Notes under the pieces: model-generated | Seen by the model: only the letters and a program-made list of their open reading frames with translations | The model's database searches: none | Told to the model about the DNA's origin: nothing | Part shown: in pieces, positions 44,432-57,500 of the stretch | Layout: each line of letters begins with the position of its first letter | Position numbering within the stretch: the first letter of the stretch is position 1 | Made by a program: the position numbers and the translations under genes | Source of the DNA: Trifolium pratense | Lineage: Eukaryota; Streptophyta; Magnoliopsida; Fabales; Fabaceae | Length of the DNA: 64,000 nt | Direction: 5' to 3' | Assembly (NCBI RefSeq): GCF_020283565.1 | Contig: NC_060065.1 | Coordinates: 22,048,866-22,112,865 of the forward strand

Positions 44432-47119
44432 TGTAACACCCAAACCCGTTATTTAATTAACTCTGCCTTTATAAAATCTTTTTCGAAAATACGCAGCGGA
44501 AAAATTAAAAATCTGATTTATAAAGCGCTGGTTTGAATATCACAAACTTCATTCAAAGATAATACTAATACATTTATCTAGTAAAATATTCGAATGAACT
44601 AAAAACAAAACCTCGCATCGAACGATGCGTTATTAGTTATACAAAACGGATACTTTTCAAATGAAAGCTTAAGACCAACAGAGTATACTAAGAGGACTAC
44701 ATGCGTATACATATAAAAACCCCTTTTTCCCGTGTCTCAATCAGAGCAGAGCTTCACCATTGCACTCGGACGAGGCTAACACATTACCTGTCAACCTGGA
44801 CCCCCAAAGGTCCAGCAATTAACACAAAGCAGAGAGTTAGAAAACATAAACATAAATATAAGTGTGAGTAGTATACTACACACTTCACACGCTATCATAC
44901 ATTTCTAACTCACGCACATACATCGTCAAATACGACTACCAATTAATCATTCATTTACAAACACACCAATCATATAGTTTCACGTCTTCTCGGACACTAC
45001 CAAAGTGTACATTTTATAGTCATGACGGACTCTACACTTGTTCATTTTATAGTCATGACGGACTCTACATTTGTTCATTTTATAGTCATGACGGACTCTA
45101 CTCATATACCAAGACATGGCAACAATCACAGTATTAAACAATTAGTAAATACCAAAGCTTAACACATACGGAAAACACATTACAATCCGATCAGATAATG
45201 TCACATAACAATTATCAAATACATGTGCATTTACCCTAATGCATCTAATGCCAATTATCCAATGTCATGTCATCCCTAGACACGACTAATGCATGTGGTA
45301 CCATTTCCACGTTGTTCAGATTTCAGTCATGACGGACTGTTCAGATTATAGTCATGCACGGACTGTTCAGATTATAGTCATGCACGGACTGTTCAGATTA
45401 TAGTCATGCACGGACTCTACATCAGTTTTACATCGTTGCTGGATGGTGTCAGTTTTAGATCATGCAGGATCATCATCAATACAGTTTTAAATCATGTCGG
45501 ATCTCGGTTATCATCAACCATCTCACTCATAAAGAGGAGTCTCACAGTTTTATATCATGTTTGGATATGGGCTCCAGATCTCGGATAACATAATCCCATC
45601 TTCGGCCACTTTTCATAAACATAATCTATTTTCATCAATTATTGGAATTCACATGATTCCCATAACACAATTATTCATGAATGCATGATTACTTTTAAAC
45701 ACATCAAATACATGACGCTATCTAGCTCGAAGCTATTCATTCACTGATGCGGAAACACAATTCCAACATCTAACACATTAGGATAACACAATATCCTATC
45801 ACTCAAATCATAATTATTCACATGATAATTATCTGCATAACCATTTTTATACACATAAGTTTCATTTACACTTATGTCATAAAACACACATCATTTCCTT
45901 AACATTGCAAATTAATGCTAAAACATAAACATAGTCACTTGAACTACAAGTCATTGCATACGCGTGCGAATCATATAACGATTAACAATAAGCATTAACA
46001 ACATCAACATGTATCAACAAACATGTAAGGATACCCTTAAACCATGTTACAAGTGCCTAATTGTACTTAAAACAATTATCAAAAAGTTGCTGTCACAGTG
46101 CTGTTCGCTGAGCGAATCCGTAGCGAACACGTAGCGAACACGTAGCGAACACGTAGCGAACACGTTCGCTGTAGCGAACAGGTAGCGAACTACATCAGAG
46201 GGTTGCAGGTACATGGCGAACAGATAGCGAACCCGTAGCGAACTTATTCGCTAAGCGAATCCGTAGCGAATCCGTAGCGAACTTATTCGCTGAGCGAATC
46301 CGTAGCGAATCCGTAGCGAACTACACCAGAAATATCTGTTCTTGAGTTTTCTAAGGCGGTTTAACATTGAATCAACTCAAAAATTCATCCAAACATGTTA
46401 TAAATTCATATAAACAGCCATTCCAAACATATATGGTATCAAGGAACATTAATCATCCCTTCCAAACATCCAAATACCTCAAATAATCAAAATCATGCCA
46501 ATTTCTTGCAAAATAAGCAAAGTTGCATAAACATGCAAATCATTGATCAAACATCTACATATTCCCATTTTCAACTCCCCAAAGTTGTTTACCTCATCTA
46601 CCATGAGTTCACTACACATGTTAGGATCAAAAGAATCCATTTTCCATTAAGAAAATCACCCACAAAACCCACAAGAAAATAGAGTGGAAAGAGTTTGGGA
46701 ATGGAGGAATCGACATCCTCCCCTCTTCCGAATCACTCACGAATATGTAATCTAACTCTCGTACCTTAGCTCGACGAATCCACAAGCTTGCTCTTCTCTT
46801 TCTCTCCCACGAGCTCTCCCTCTCCCTCATGAGCTCCTTGCCCTAGCTAAGCTCTTCAACTTCTCATGGATTGCAACTTATGAGACTATTCATGGTTGAC
46901 TTGGCTACTTATAGCTCTCTCTCTATTCTCATGGATCAAAGCCCACTTGGCTTAGGCCCAATGCCTATTCCACGCCCAAAGGCCCAAACAACATAACTTC
47001 TCGCTCATTAACTTACGTTCTCGCTAAATGATTATTCGCCGCTTAATAATTTAATTATAAATCACGCCCTCGCGTAATAAAATAATTAAATAACGAATAC
47101 TAAATTTTGGGTCGTTACA
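44432..47119 (-). repeat. 3' LTR of the young element
   Basis: 2688 bp. It differs from the other LTR at 45927 (A versus T at 51417) and 46455 (A versus T at 51945). It contains triplicated ttttatagtcatgacggact units (about 45010-45100), four cagattatagtcatgcacgg units (45320-45420) and a gtagcgaac array (46100-46325). Confidence 0.93.
46098..46325. repeat. Tandem GTAGCGAAC(A/T)C array in the left LTR
   Basis: Units such as gtagcgaacac and gagcgaatccgtagcgaa repeat many times; both plus-sense gcgaa and inverse ttcgc forms occur. The same array is at 51588-51815 in the other LTR. Confidence 0.9.
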
Positions 47120-49921
47120 ACTCTACCCCCCTTAAAAGATTTTCGCCCTCGAAAATTACCCGACTAAAACACAACTCCGGATAAACTCCCTCATCCGACT
47201 TGCTAATTCCCAACTTGCATTCTAACCAACGGGTTTCTTAGTCATAACACCTTAACCGATACGGTCTCTTACACAAACCCCGATTCAAAATCACACTTCT
47301 TCCGAATTCATACCAACAACACATACAAACTCCAAATCATACCAAGTTTGACAAAATCAGTCAATCCCAATCGACACAATCTCGTCTACTCATCAACAAT
47401 AGATCAAGGACAGCTAATCCCTTGATTTGTCGATAGATAGTCAACAATCGTGATGATGGCATAAACCATTCTCATCAAACTACTTAAAACTTTCTCTTAA
47501 CATCTTACGGTACTCGCAGCACCACTCCAAAACAAAACCACTTAACCCAAAATACTCCGAAAGACCCTTCCGTTGCATACTTCACAACTTTTCAAACTCC
47601 ATAAGTTCTTGACTGCGTCGAATCTCACTCCAACCATTCATTCGGTAGCACAACTTCTACGCTCATTTGTTGTCCGACCTCTCAAAGTTCTTAACACATT
47701 CCAAAAATATATTATCTCCAACCGTCAAATTCTTTTCCTTCGTAACTCCCAAATCATTGCGTCGAACCCCATCATAACTGTTTTATTTTCCAAATAATCT
47801 CTTATCCAATTTCTGACTTCCTTAACATGACCTTCCCGATATCATTTCCTGTCGAAATATTCTTATCCAAAATATTACCTTAAGTCACTCGTCGACTCAC
47901 TATCATCCCACCGTTCACGACGAAAATATCCATAATCATTTATTTCCTTCCCACATGGTATTACTATACTATTCCCATAGATACGATGTGTCCGACATCT
48001 CTAATCTCCACCGACTTTTCCATTTCATAGTTAACTTTTTCCAATTGCTACAAAACATCATTTGACACTTACTTTGAGCATTGCTTCCAAATTCTTAATA
48101 CACATTTTCCAAACACAACAATCACTTATGTGTGAGATAGTCCTTTCCGCAAATTCTTACTTGACATAAGTCACTTTCTTACGTCTCTCTAATACTCGTG
48201 CTCGACACGTTTCCAAAGGCTAACTTTCTTATCCCCAAACATCCAAAGGTAACACTTCGCACTTAGTTTCTCAAATCTTTCCAAGAAATGACCACTCGGT
48301 TCAAACATACTCAACCTTTATAAATCCTTCCTAGGCTCTTCTTGATCACCTAGTAATTCTGTATTTAAATCTCAGCTACTATCAAGAGTTGATTTCCAAA
48401 CAACCATGATCTCCGTCTTGTTGATTCCAACACAACTCTCATCAGATTCCTCTGAAAACTTTTCATCAACAAAGCTTCCATCTTTATCACTCTTCCTCCT
48501 CTTTGAGGATGAACCATCAAGTGAAAGACAACCAAACAATGGAACATTCTTGCTACGAGTTTCGCTAGAAACACCACCAGTCCCACTTATTGTAATCGGG
48601 TTTTCGGTTCCCTAACCACACCTTCCATCCTTGACATCAATCTCCCATTTAACTTAACCCTCAAGGTATCCACCATTCGCATACTCGTCGTATGATCATC
48701 ACTAGGTTTTCTTACCCTCGACGCACACGTCTTCTTCGTTTCCCAGCAACGGTGTTCACTTAACATTCAATCTGCTCCATCGTTCCCCAATGGCCACATT
48801 CTCCCTACGGCTAAACAACTTCATTCCGACTCACTCCGAAATGATCATCTGATACTTCCTCCAAAGTATTCTCCAAATAAGAACTCCACTTCGAACAATG
48901 CTACTCAATTTTAAACAATCCACTTCAAGAACATCTCTATTCGTCCTTACTTCTCGCGTTCGAAACATCTTGGAGAGACAAAATCTTCTCCCCCACTTAT
49001 CTCAAACCCACCTTTACACTTCCACTAGAACATCCGGTGTAAGCACCTAACCGTCCTATCGATTCCAAATATATTCCTCTCAAGAGAAATCTAATACCGA
49101 CAGCATTCACATGCATGTCGTATGCAAAGGGTAAACATAAGGTAAGATATCTAAGCATCTACTCAAAACCCCGGTGCAGTCCTCTTGACATACACACCAC
49201 TGCAAAATACATAAACACACTATTCCCGTCTATGCTAACGTAACAACCTACGTAACAACTAGCATACATAATTACTACCACATGTCTATACATATATTTA
49301 TAACTAAACTATATGTAAGACAATGAAACATCCATGTACACAAGACATCGAGTCAAGTACATGCATTACATTTCGTTTGTCCGCATACTTACAACATCTA
49401 CTCAAACATGTATAAAACATAGCATGTTCTCAAACAAGTTCCCATCATGAGAATACATTCACATAGTTCAATTAAAGAACCACACTAAGTACTAGTAATC
49501 AATCTACCACATGTTATAAACAAACATATAACAACACACATTAGGATCTACTTACATCCTACTCCTTTCTCACTCTAGTGAAAAATTCATTTTCACTTAC
49601 TCAAAAGAAAATAATCTTATATTTTCAACAAAATCTTCATCACATGCAGTTTTACATCATGCTGGATCATCAACTGTTAGTAATAAGCATCTACAAACCA
49701 AAAGTTCAAACCACACAAATTTTTAAAACTTAAGCATAAAAATACTCAACCACTACTTGACTTGATAACTTATAACAATGATAAGTATCAATCGCATCAA
49801 GTACACACAACAAGAAAAGACAGACACAACTGGCACACACGCTCACTCGATCTGACTGCACAGACCGGCTCTGATTGACACACAACCTCACAGTCCGAAG
49901 ACAACTGCTCTGATACCACTT
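47120..49921 (-). other. Internal, largely non-coding region of the young LTR element
   Basis: About 2.8 kb with frequent stops in all frames. Only a vestige of pol C-terminus is recognised near 47150-47220. The polypurine tract (minus strand AAGGGGGGTAGAG) is at 47121-47133. No capsid, protease, reverse transcriptase or integrase motif is visible. Confidence 0.75.
49907..49918 (-). other. Primer-binding site (initiator Met tRNA)
   Basis: The minus strand reads TGGTATCAGAGC three bases inside the right LTR. This is the standard plant site for initiator tRNA-Met and fixes the element orientation. Confidence 0.92.
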
Positions 49922-52609
49922 TGTAACACCCAAACCCGTTATTTAATTAACTCTGCCTTTATAAAATCTTTTTCGAAAATACGCAGCGGAAAAATTAAAA
50001 ATCTGATTTATAAAGCGCTGGTTTGAATATCACAAACTTCATTCAAAGATAATACTAATACATTTATCTAGTAAAATATTCGAATGAACTAAAAACAAAA
50101 CCTCGCATCGAACGATGCGTTATTAGTTATACAAAACGGATACTTTTCAAATGAAAGCTTAAGACCAACAGAGTATACTAAGAGGACTACATGCGTATAC
50201 ATATAAAAACCCCTTTTTCCCGTGTCTCAATCAGAGCAGAGCTTCACCATTGCACTCGGACGAGGCTAACACATTACCTGTCAACCTGGACCCCCAAAGG
50301 TCCAGCAATTAACACAAAGCAGAGAGTTAGAAAACATAAACATAAATATAAGTGTGAGTAGTATACTACACACTTCACACGCTATCATACATTTCTAACT
50401 CACGCACATACATCGTCAAATACGACTACCAATTAATCATTCATTTACAAACACACCAATCATATAGTTTCACGTCTTCTCGGACACTACCAAAGTGTAC
50501 ATTTTATAGTCATGACGGACTCTACACTTGTTCATTTTATAGTCATGACGGACTCTACATTTGTTCATTTTATAGTCATGACGGACTCTACTCATATACC
50601 AAGACATGGCAACAATCACAGTATTAAACAATTAGTAAATACCAAAGCTTAACACATACGGAAAACACATTACAATCCGATCAGATAATGTCACATAACA
50701 ATTATCAAATACATGTGCATTTACCCTAATGCATCTAATGCCAATTATCCAATGTCATGTCATCCCTAGACACGACTAATGCATGTGGTACCATTTCCAC
50801 GTTGTTCAGATTTCAGTCATGACGGACTGTTCAGATTATAGTCATGCACGGACTGTTCAGATTATAGTCATGCACGGACTGTTCAGATTATAGTCATGCA
50901 CGGACTCTACATCAGTTTTACATCGTTGCTGGATGGTGTCAGTTTTAGATCATGCAGGATCATCATCAATACAGTTTTAAATCATGTCGGATCTCGGTTA
51001 TCATCAACCATCTCACTCATAAAGAGGAGTCTCACAGTTTTATATCATGTTTGGATATGGGCTCCAGATCTCGGATAACATAATCCCATCTTCGGCCACT
51101 TTTCATAAACATAATCTATTTTCATCAATTATTGGAATTCACATGATTCCCATAACACAATTATTCATGAATGCATGATTACTTTTAAACACATCAAATA
51201 CATGACGCTATCTAGCTCGAAGCTATTCATTCACTGATGCGGAAACACAATTCCAACATCTAACACATTAGGATAACACAATATCCTATCACTCAAATCA
51301 TAATTATTCACATGATAATTATCTGCATAACCATTTTTATACACATAAGTTTCATTTACACTTATGTCATAAAACACACATCATTTCCTTAACATTGCAA
51401 ATTAATGCTAAAACATTAACATAGTCACTTGAACTACAAGTCATTGCATACGCGTGCGAATCATATAACGATTAACAATAAGCATTAACAACATCAACAT
51501 GTATCAACAAACATGTAAGGATACCCTTAAACCATGTTACAAGTGCCTAATTGTACTTAAAACAATTATCAAAAAGTTGCTGTCACAGTGCTGTTCGCTG
51601 AGCGAATCCGTAGCGAACACGTAGCGAACACGTAGCGAACACGTAGCGAACACGTTCGCTGTAGCGAACAGGTAGCGAACTACATCAGAGGGTTGCAGGT
51701 ACATGGCGAACAGATAGCGAACCCGTAGCGAACTTATTCGCTAAGCGAATCCGTAGCGAATCCGTAGCGAACTTATTCGCTGAGCGAATCCGTAGCGAAT
51801 CCGTAGCGAACTACACCAGAAATATCTGTTCTTGAGTTTTCTAAGGCGGTTTAACATTGAATCAACTCAAAAATTCATCCAAACATGTTATAAATTCATA
51901 TAAACAGCCATTCCAAACATATATGGTATCAAGGAACATTAATCTTCCCTTCCAAACATCCAAATACCTCAAATAATCAAAATCATGCCAATTTCTTGCA
52001 AAATAAGCAAAGTTGCATAAACATGCAAATCATTGATCAAACATCTACATATTCCCATTTTCAACTCCCCAAAGTTGTTTACCTCATCTACCATGAGTTC
52101 ACTACACATGTTAGGATCAAAAGAATCCATTTTCCATTAAGAAAATCACCCACAAAACCCACAAGAAAATAGAGTGGAAAGAGTTTGGGAATGGAGGAAT
52201 CGACATCCTCCCCTCTTCCGAATCACTCACGAATATGTAATCTAACTCTCGTACCTTAGCTCGACGAATCCACAAGCTTGCTCTTCTCTTTCTCTCCCAC
52301 GAGCTCTCCCTCTCCCTCATGAGCTCCTTGCCCTAGCTAAGCTCTTCAACTTCTCATGGATTGCAACTTATGAGACTATTCATGGTTGACTTGGCTACTT
52401 ATAGCTCTCTCTCTATTCTCATGGATCAAAGCCCACTTGGCTTAGGCCCAATGCCTATTCCACGCCCAAAGGCCCAAACAACATAACTTCTCGCTCATTA
52501 ACTTACGTTCTCGCTAAATGATTATTCGCCGCTTAATAATTTAATTATAAATCACGCCCTCGCGTAATAAAATAATTAAATAACGAATACTAAATTTTGG
52601 GTCGTTACA
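49922..52609 (-). repeat. 5' LTR of the young element
   Basis: 2688 bp. On the minus strand it begins TGTAACGACCC and ends GGGTGTTACA. A TATA-like gctataagtagcc on the minus strand (near 52400) is the likely transcription start signal. It is nearly identical to 44432-47119. Confidence 0.93.
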
Positions 52610-52614
52610 ATCCT
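52610..52614. repeat. Target-site duplication, right copy
   Basis: ATCCT, matching 44427-44431. Confidence 0.9.
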
Positions 52615-52821
52615 TATGTGTTACCACTTCCACCGAATTGATGTGAGTGAAAAAAACAATACACTTTTAACTGAGTAGCCTGCACCGAGATCAAGGTGCC
52701 ACACCCATCTATCATATATATTTACCAGCAAAAAAAGAAGTCTTAAAAACCGCACAACACTCCATAACCAACTCATCCTCCCAAGCAAACAAACGCCTAT
52801 GCCATCTCTATCGGTTCCCCA

Positions 52822-53465
52822 CAGGGACGGATCCAGACATGATATATTGGTGTGGCTAAAAAAATTATGTTCACAAACTCTATAGTTAAAAAAAAAAATC
52901 ACGCTTGCAGATTAGTTGAAGAAATAGTTTCATCTCTACAAAGCACGTTAAAAAATAACAAAATAACAAAAAAAAGAAGAATCATATTTGTAGTTGTAGA
53001 GTTGAGAGGAAAGTAAGAGAATAAAATTTAATATGTTATTGAGATCAATTAAAATATACAGTATTATCAATAAAAGTGTATAAACCTTTAATGATAAATT
53101 TTAAATTATCCGATAAATTTTAAATTAAACCTTTAATGTTGGTGAATTTCAATAACATATCAAATTATTTTAAATTTTTGTAAACTTTTACATGAATTAT
53201 CTAGATGATATGAATTTTAAATTTAACGATAAATTTTGTAAATTTTATACTCGTTAAAATGTTATCGGTACAATTTAATTTCAAGAAATTAAAAGCCAAA
53301 AAGGAACCTATATAGGACTTGAGCTCAGGACCCTTGAGTAAATGGGGGGATACATAACCACTGAGCCAAAAACATAATTGTGATAATATTAGTAGTTATA
53401 CATATATATACAATAATTCTGGTGTGGTTATAGCCACAGTCATCCCCTACATGCATCCGTCCCTG
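52822..53465. mobile_element. hAT-type element with 8-bp target duplication
   Basis: It begins CAGGGACGGATCCAG and ends with the inverse (catgcatccgtccctg). Subterminal ggtgtggcta and tagccaca match. It is flanked by a perfect GTTCCCCA repeat (52814-52821, 53466-53473). It is 644 bp and non-coding. A degraded copy of the foldback family lies inside at about 53025-53275. It is inserted in the LINE remnant. Confidence 0.88.
53025..53275. repeat. Degraded foldback-family copy
   Basis: The stretches tatgttattgagatcaatta and atttcaataacatatcaaat are inverted partners and match the core of the hairpins at 1151-2012 and 39696-40074, with many changes. Confidence 0.5.
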
Positions 53466-53473
53466 GTTCCCCA

Positions 53474-53925
53474 CCACTACCGGTTCCCGAACACACATGC
53501 ATACATGCAACCTGACCACTACACCACCATTTGATATTATCTCATCATTAGATCATATGTCACGTCGTTTAAAACATATCACATCGCCAATTTATAGTTA
53601 AAAATTATGATAGAGAGATCAAAATTGTTGAATTTTAAAATAGAGAACCAAATCTACAAAATGATAAAAATAGGGGAACCAAAACTGCGATTAAGCCTAT
53701 GTAAAAATAACAAAAGAGAAGGATAGTTTATTATGCCAATTTCCAAATACCATTTAACAAAAGAAAATCAAATAATTCAACTAAAGTGGTTAACGAGCTT
53801 TTCCTTATATTGTTCGGAAATTCGAATTTGATTTATGGTAGAAATAAATTATATCAAATTTTACTTAATTCGTGACCAAATTCTGATAATTATTAGAGTA
53901 CTTCTTTTCCAAGTCTGAATATTAA

Positions 53926-53971
<46 letters not shown>

Positions 53972-54130
53972 CAAAAAGAGAGAGAGAAAAAATGAAGTTG
54001 AATAGAGTTGAAGCTGACACTGTTACTTTCATTCGTTTTGGTGTGTCTATGTGATGTCTGAGAAACTTGTTTGAAATCCAAATTCTCATTTCAAACAAAG
54101 TTAAACAATTTCTGATCTTCATTCGTCTCA
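53474..54130. promoter_or_regulatory. Upstream region and leader of the C53 gene
   Basis: AT-rich, with an (AAT)n run at about 53926-53962 followed by an A-rich and gagaga stretch. The ATG at 54131 is the first in frame with the conserved protein. No TATA box can be assigned with confidence. Confidence 0.35.
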
Positions 54131-54458
54131 ATGCAAACTCCCGACGACATTCGCAACCTTCCCATCGACATCACTTTTTCTCGTCTCGGAGGTTACATTC
54201 ATTCATTCATCATTATCATTTTCCGTTTTCAATTTCATTTCCATTTTTTCAATTTTAATTTCTGATTTCAAATTTTTCATCTTTCAAGAATGGTTGGTCG
54301 ATCGCAAAAGAGTACCAGCTGATTGGCGGAAACGCGTGGCAGCAATTAAGGCTCGAATTTCCAAGGAATTCTCATCCCTCCCTAAGGATTCTGATCCCCT
54401 TTTTCAAACCCTAGACCCTGAAGGTTATTTTTTTTTTCTTCCTATTTTTTAGATTGAA

Positions 54459-54533
<75 letters not shown>

Positions 54534-57500
54534 TTTAAATTATCATATAAGCAAGTGTATAAATTATGTCCCAACAATTACAGAGAGAATGTTGTTAAAC
54601 TTTTTTGTTACTGGTTTTAAGTTGTTTTCATATAAATTATACTGGGAGCTTATTGATTATAAGAAATTTTGGTGGGTGACTTTGCTTGCATAAGATGGGA
54701 TTATTATAGTGGCATTGCTTTATCTTTTTTCAGAGATTGGTTATTTAGAGGCCAAACAGATATATGATATTCTCTTGAATTCTACTACGGAAAGCAGGAA
54801 CATATTTGGTCGACTATCTGGTTCTGCGGTGAGATACTCATACCCGTTGTTAGTGATTCTCAAATTATGTATGATTGTTGTCGTCATCATTATCATTATT
54901 ATTATATTATTATTTGGGTAGGGTGCATGGGAAGCAATTGTGCGGTCTTTTGAGAAAGATCATGTTTTTCTTGGTGAGGCTGCGCTTATTATCACCCAAA
55001 ATGTGAACTATGAAATGTAAGCAATGTGTTCTTTTTGTTTTTCATTATATTTTGTGTAGAAAATGACACGTGAGAGAGTATTGTTCTGTTTCTTTTTATT
55101 TTAGTTTGTCACTGTGCTGTTTGTTTTTTATTATGAAGCCCTTATCAGAGAAAGCAGGTGCAGAAGATTCAACAGCAGCTGGCAGAACTTGACCGCAAGG
55201 AGGCTGATATAAAAAGAAGTGCTGCACTCTCGGCAGCAAAATATGTTGAAGCTTGTCAAGAGCTTGGCCTACAGGTTTGGATTTGTGTGGTGTATTTATT
55301 TGCTTTTAAATGGAGATTGTGGTTGATTATATTGTTTTGCAGGGGAAAAATGTCAGATTAGAACTTTTGGAAACAGCAAAATCACTTCCGAGTACGTTTC
55401 GCAGGATTTTGGATGTTGTGAATAGCGATAACATTTCACAGGCAATCGAATATTATTGCAATTTTGTCAGAGATGCTCACACCGAAAAGGAAGTAAGGGA
55501 GAACTGTAACTATTGTTCATTTTATTGTTTTCATTTATACCTGATGGGCTTAGAGTTGACATGATTTTATTGTTTTCATTGTTCCTGCTACTCTCTTGAA
55601 TTATCTCAATAGAAGGATGGGCTTAGAGTTGACATGATTTTTGAATAAATTAATTAGTATAATGAATGCAGAAATCTTCCGAAGCTGTGCTGCAAAACTT
55701 GAGGAACATGCGTGAAAATCCTCCATCTTTAAATGTTGCTGTTGACTCTGAGGTTATTAATACTGTTCACCCAAGTAACCAGGAATCAAACCCTGCAGTA
55801 AGCGATGTGGAATTTGCTGCTCCTGACATTGACTGGGATATTTCAGTGGAAAGCTCACAAATTGATTGGGACATTGGAACCGTAGAAGAAACCGAGGATA
55901 CTGGTAATGGCTTGGGTCCGTATGAAATCATTAATGCCTCTGAGGCCATACAGACTTCTTCATCAACTGAGGATGTTGGATCTGATCCAACAATATCAAA
56001 CGAAGAACTTTGCTCACATGCAGATATATCCTGGGATATTAGTGTTGAATCTGCTAATGTTGATGTGATTGACGATGTTAATGCATCAAATGCAGTGCTA
56101 GACAATCAGACTTCTCTTCCAGATGCCTTATCTCAATTGACAGAAAACAAGGAAGGCAAGAGCCAGCTTTTAGACACAGAGTACAGGAATAAGATTCTTG
56201 ATGATCTATATGAGGTATATACTATATAATAGTTATGCTTACTCATTAATCTATCAAGATCTTGTTTTTGCTCATATAATTTCAAATATTAAACCCTGGA
56301 CATACAGAAAGAAACATAAAACTGCAATTTTTGTTAAAATTTATTTAGTTCTTTTGCTATTAAACAGTTGCCTGCCTTGGATAAACTTATGAGTTAGATC
56401 CCATGAAATTGCCAGATTAAATCTTATTTATTTGTATTGAATTTTTATGCCATCAGGTGAAATCCTTCTTAAATCAACGGTTAGCTGAATTGAAGAACGA
56501 GGAAACTTTGTCACTGCAAAATCAAGTGCAGGCAGTTTCTCCCTTTGTTCTACAACAGCATGCTGCTGATGCTATAGAAACGATGCAAGGTGATGTTTCT
56601 TTGGCAATTTCATTGCTGACAAATAGGAAGACAAGGGATCTGGTTATGATTCTCAACTCCAAAAGGTATACTTGATATTTTATAACTAAGATTTCATGTT
56701 TATGAGAAGTACATTGATTGAGATGAATTCAGCTGTGTCAGATTTTGTATCTATTCATTGTGTTAATGACTTGGTGGACTATCCTTTGTGGCCAAACTTT
56801 AGATTTCTAGACAGACTAGTCAACTCTCTGGAGGAAAAGAAACATCATGAAGTCAAGTTGAAAGATGGATTGAAGGACTTGGCAACTAAGCGCATGGAAC
56901 TGCAGAATTCATTATCTTCATTGTGGCCTAAACAAGTGAGTTCTACTTGTGTGTGCTTGTTCTATTTTAGTTGACAGTATTCATAATGCTAATTTCATGC
57001 ATTATAGTCTGATTTAAGATCAGAAAGTCGTTGGACAAATCCATGCATCTCTTCCTTCCCTTCTTTGTTCCATTTTTTTTTGGTAGGCAAAGAAGTGACA
57101 TTTCTTATTTATATCTAATTATCATCCATCAGGAGACAACAGTTCAGCTGTTTGGTCATATTGAACCACGAGCTATAGTACATTCACCAGCTCAATTACC
57201 CAGTTTGGTTTTAAAACATTGATTTTCTGTCTATGGTTTCTTTAGTGAGATTAGTTTTCTTTCCTCAAAAATATAACAAATGAGTGTGTATAAATTGCTT
57301 GGGAGGTCATTAAGATATGATAATAATAGGGTAGGGTGGGCATCACTTTCAACCCATAGAGTATTTCTCACAGCATCACTGATTTACTATAATTCTTTCT
57401 TGTGAAAAAGTTATGATATGATGTTTTAGTAGAACGGAACAATGTCATTTCTTTTTAATTTGTTTGTTTTCTCTTTGCTACAATTAGGAGATAGAAATCA

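Larger units (their letters stand above)
44432..52609 (-). mobile_element. Young non-autonomous gypsy-type LTR retrotransposon (LARD-like)
   Basis: Two LTRs of 2688 bp (44432-47119 and 49922-52609) start TG and end CA, differ at only two positions by eye, and are flanked by the 5-bp duplication ATCCT. The primer-binding site sits inside the right LTR and the polypurine tract inside the left LTR, so the element reads on the minus strand. The 2.8-kb internal region has no intact gag or pol. Near the polypurine tract a short stretch (WELASRMREFI) resembles the end of chromovirus-type pol. Long LTRs around non-coding DNA match the LARD type, which must borrow enzymes from a related autonomous element. 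Confidence 0.92.
43860..53500 (-). pseudogene. LINE ORF2 C-terminal remnant, split by an LTR element and a hAT element
   Basis: On the minus strand, 52615-52821 reads RRLFAWEDELVMEC and ends at the LTR-element insertion. The frame resumes at 44426 going left with DIIWNKLVHLNVSLFVWRFL and RLSTKENLVHRE, then LCVGGCTVDETSNHLF. Further left (about 44215-43985) is KVSLPNVLIEKVKMISWWW. These are the zinc-binding reverse-transcriptase-associated domain and C-terminus of plant LINE ORF2. Stops are present. A hAT element (52822-53465) interrupts the upstream side. The outer limits of the remnant are uncertain. Confidence 0.7.

Noticed and set aside
47120..49921. Search for an intact gag-pol in the young LTR element
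   Set aside because: Stops are frequent in all frames and no RT or integrase motif was found. Only a vestigial pol end is visible.
45406..52320. Paired identical ORFs at 45406/50896 and 46627/52117
   Set aside because: They are the same short ORFs in the two LTRs, with no domain. They are not duplicated genes.
57031..57222. Possible extra C53 exon ([16 protein letters not shown])
   Set aside because: Exons 9 and 10 join in frame without it, as in homologues, and no paired splice sites keep the frame.
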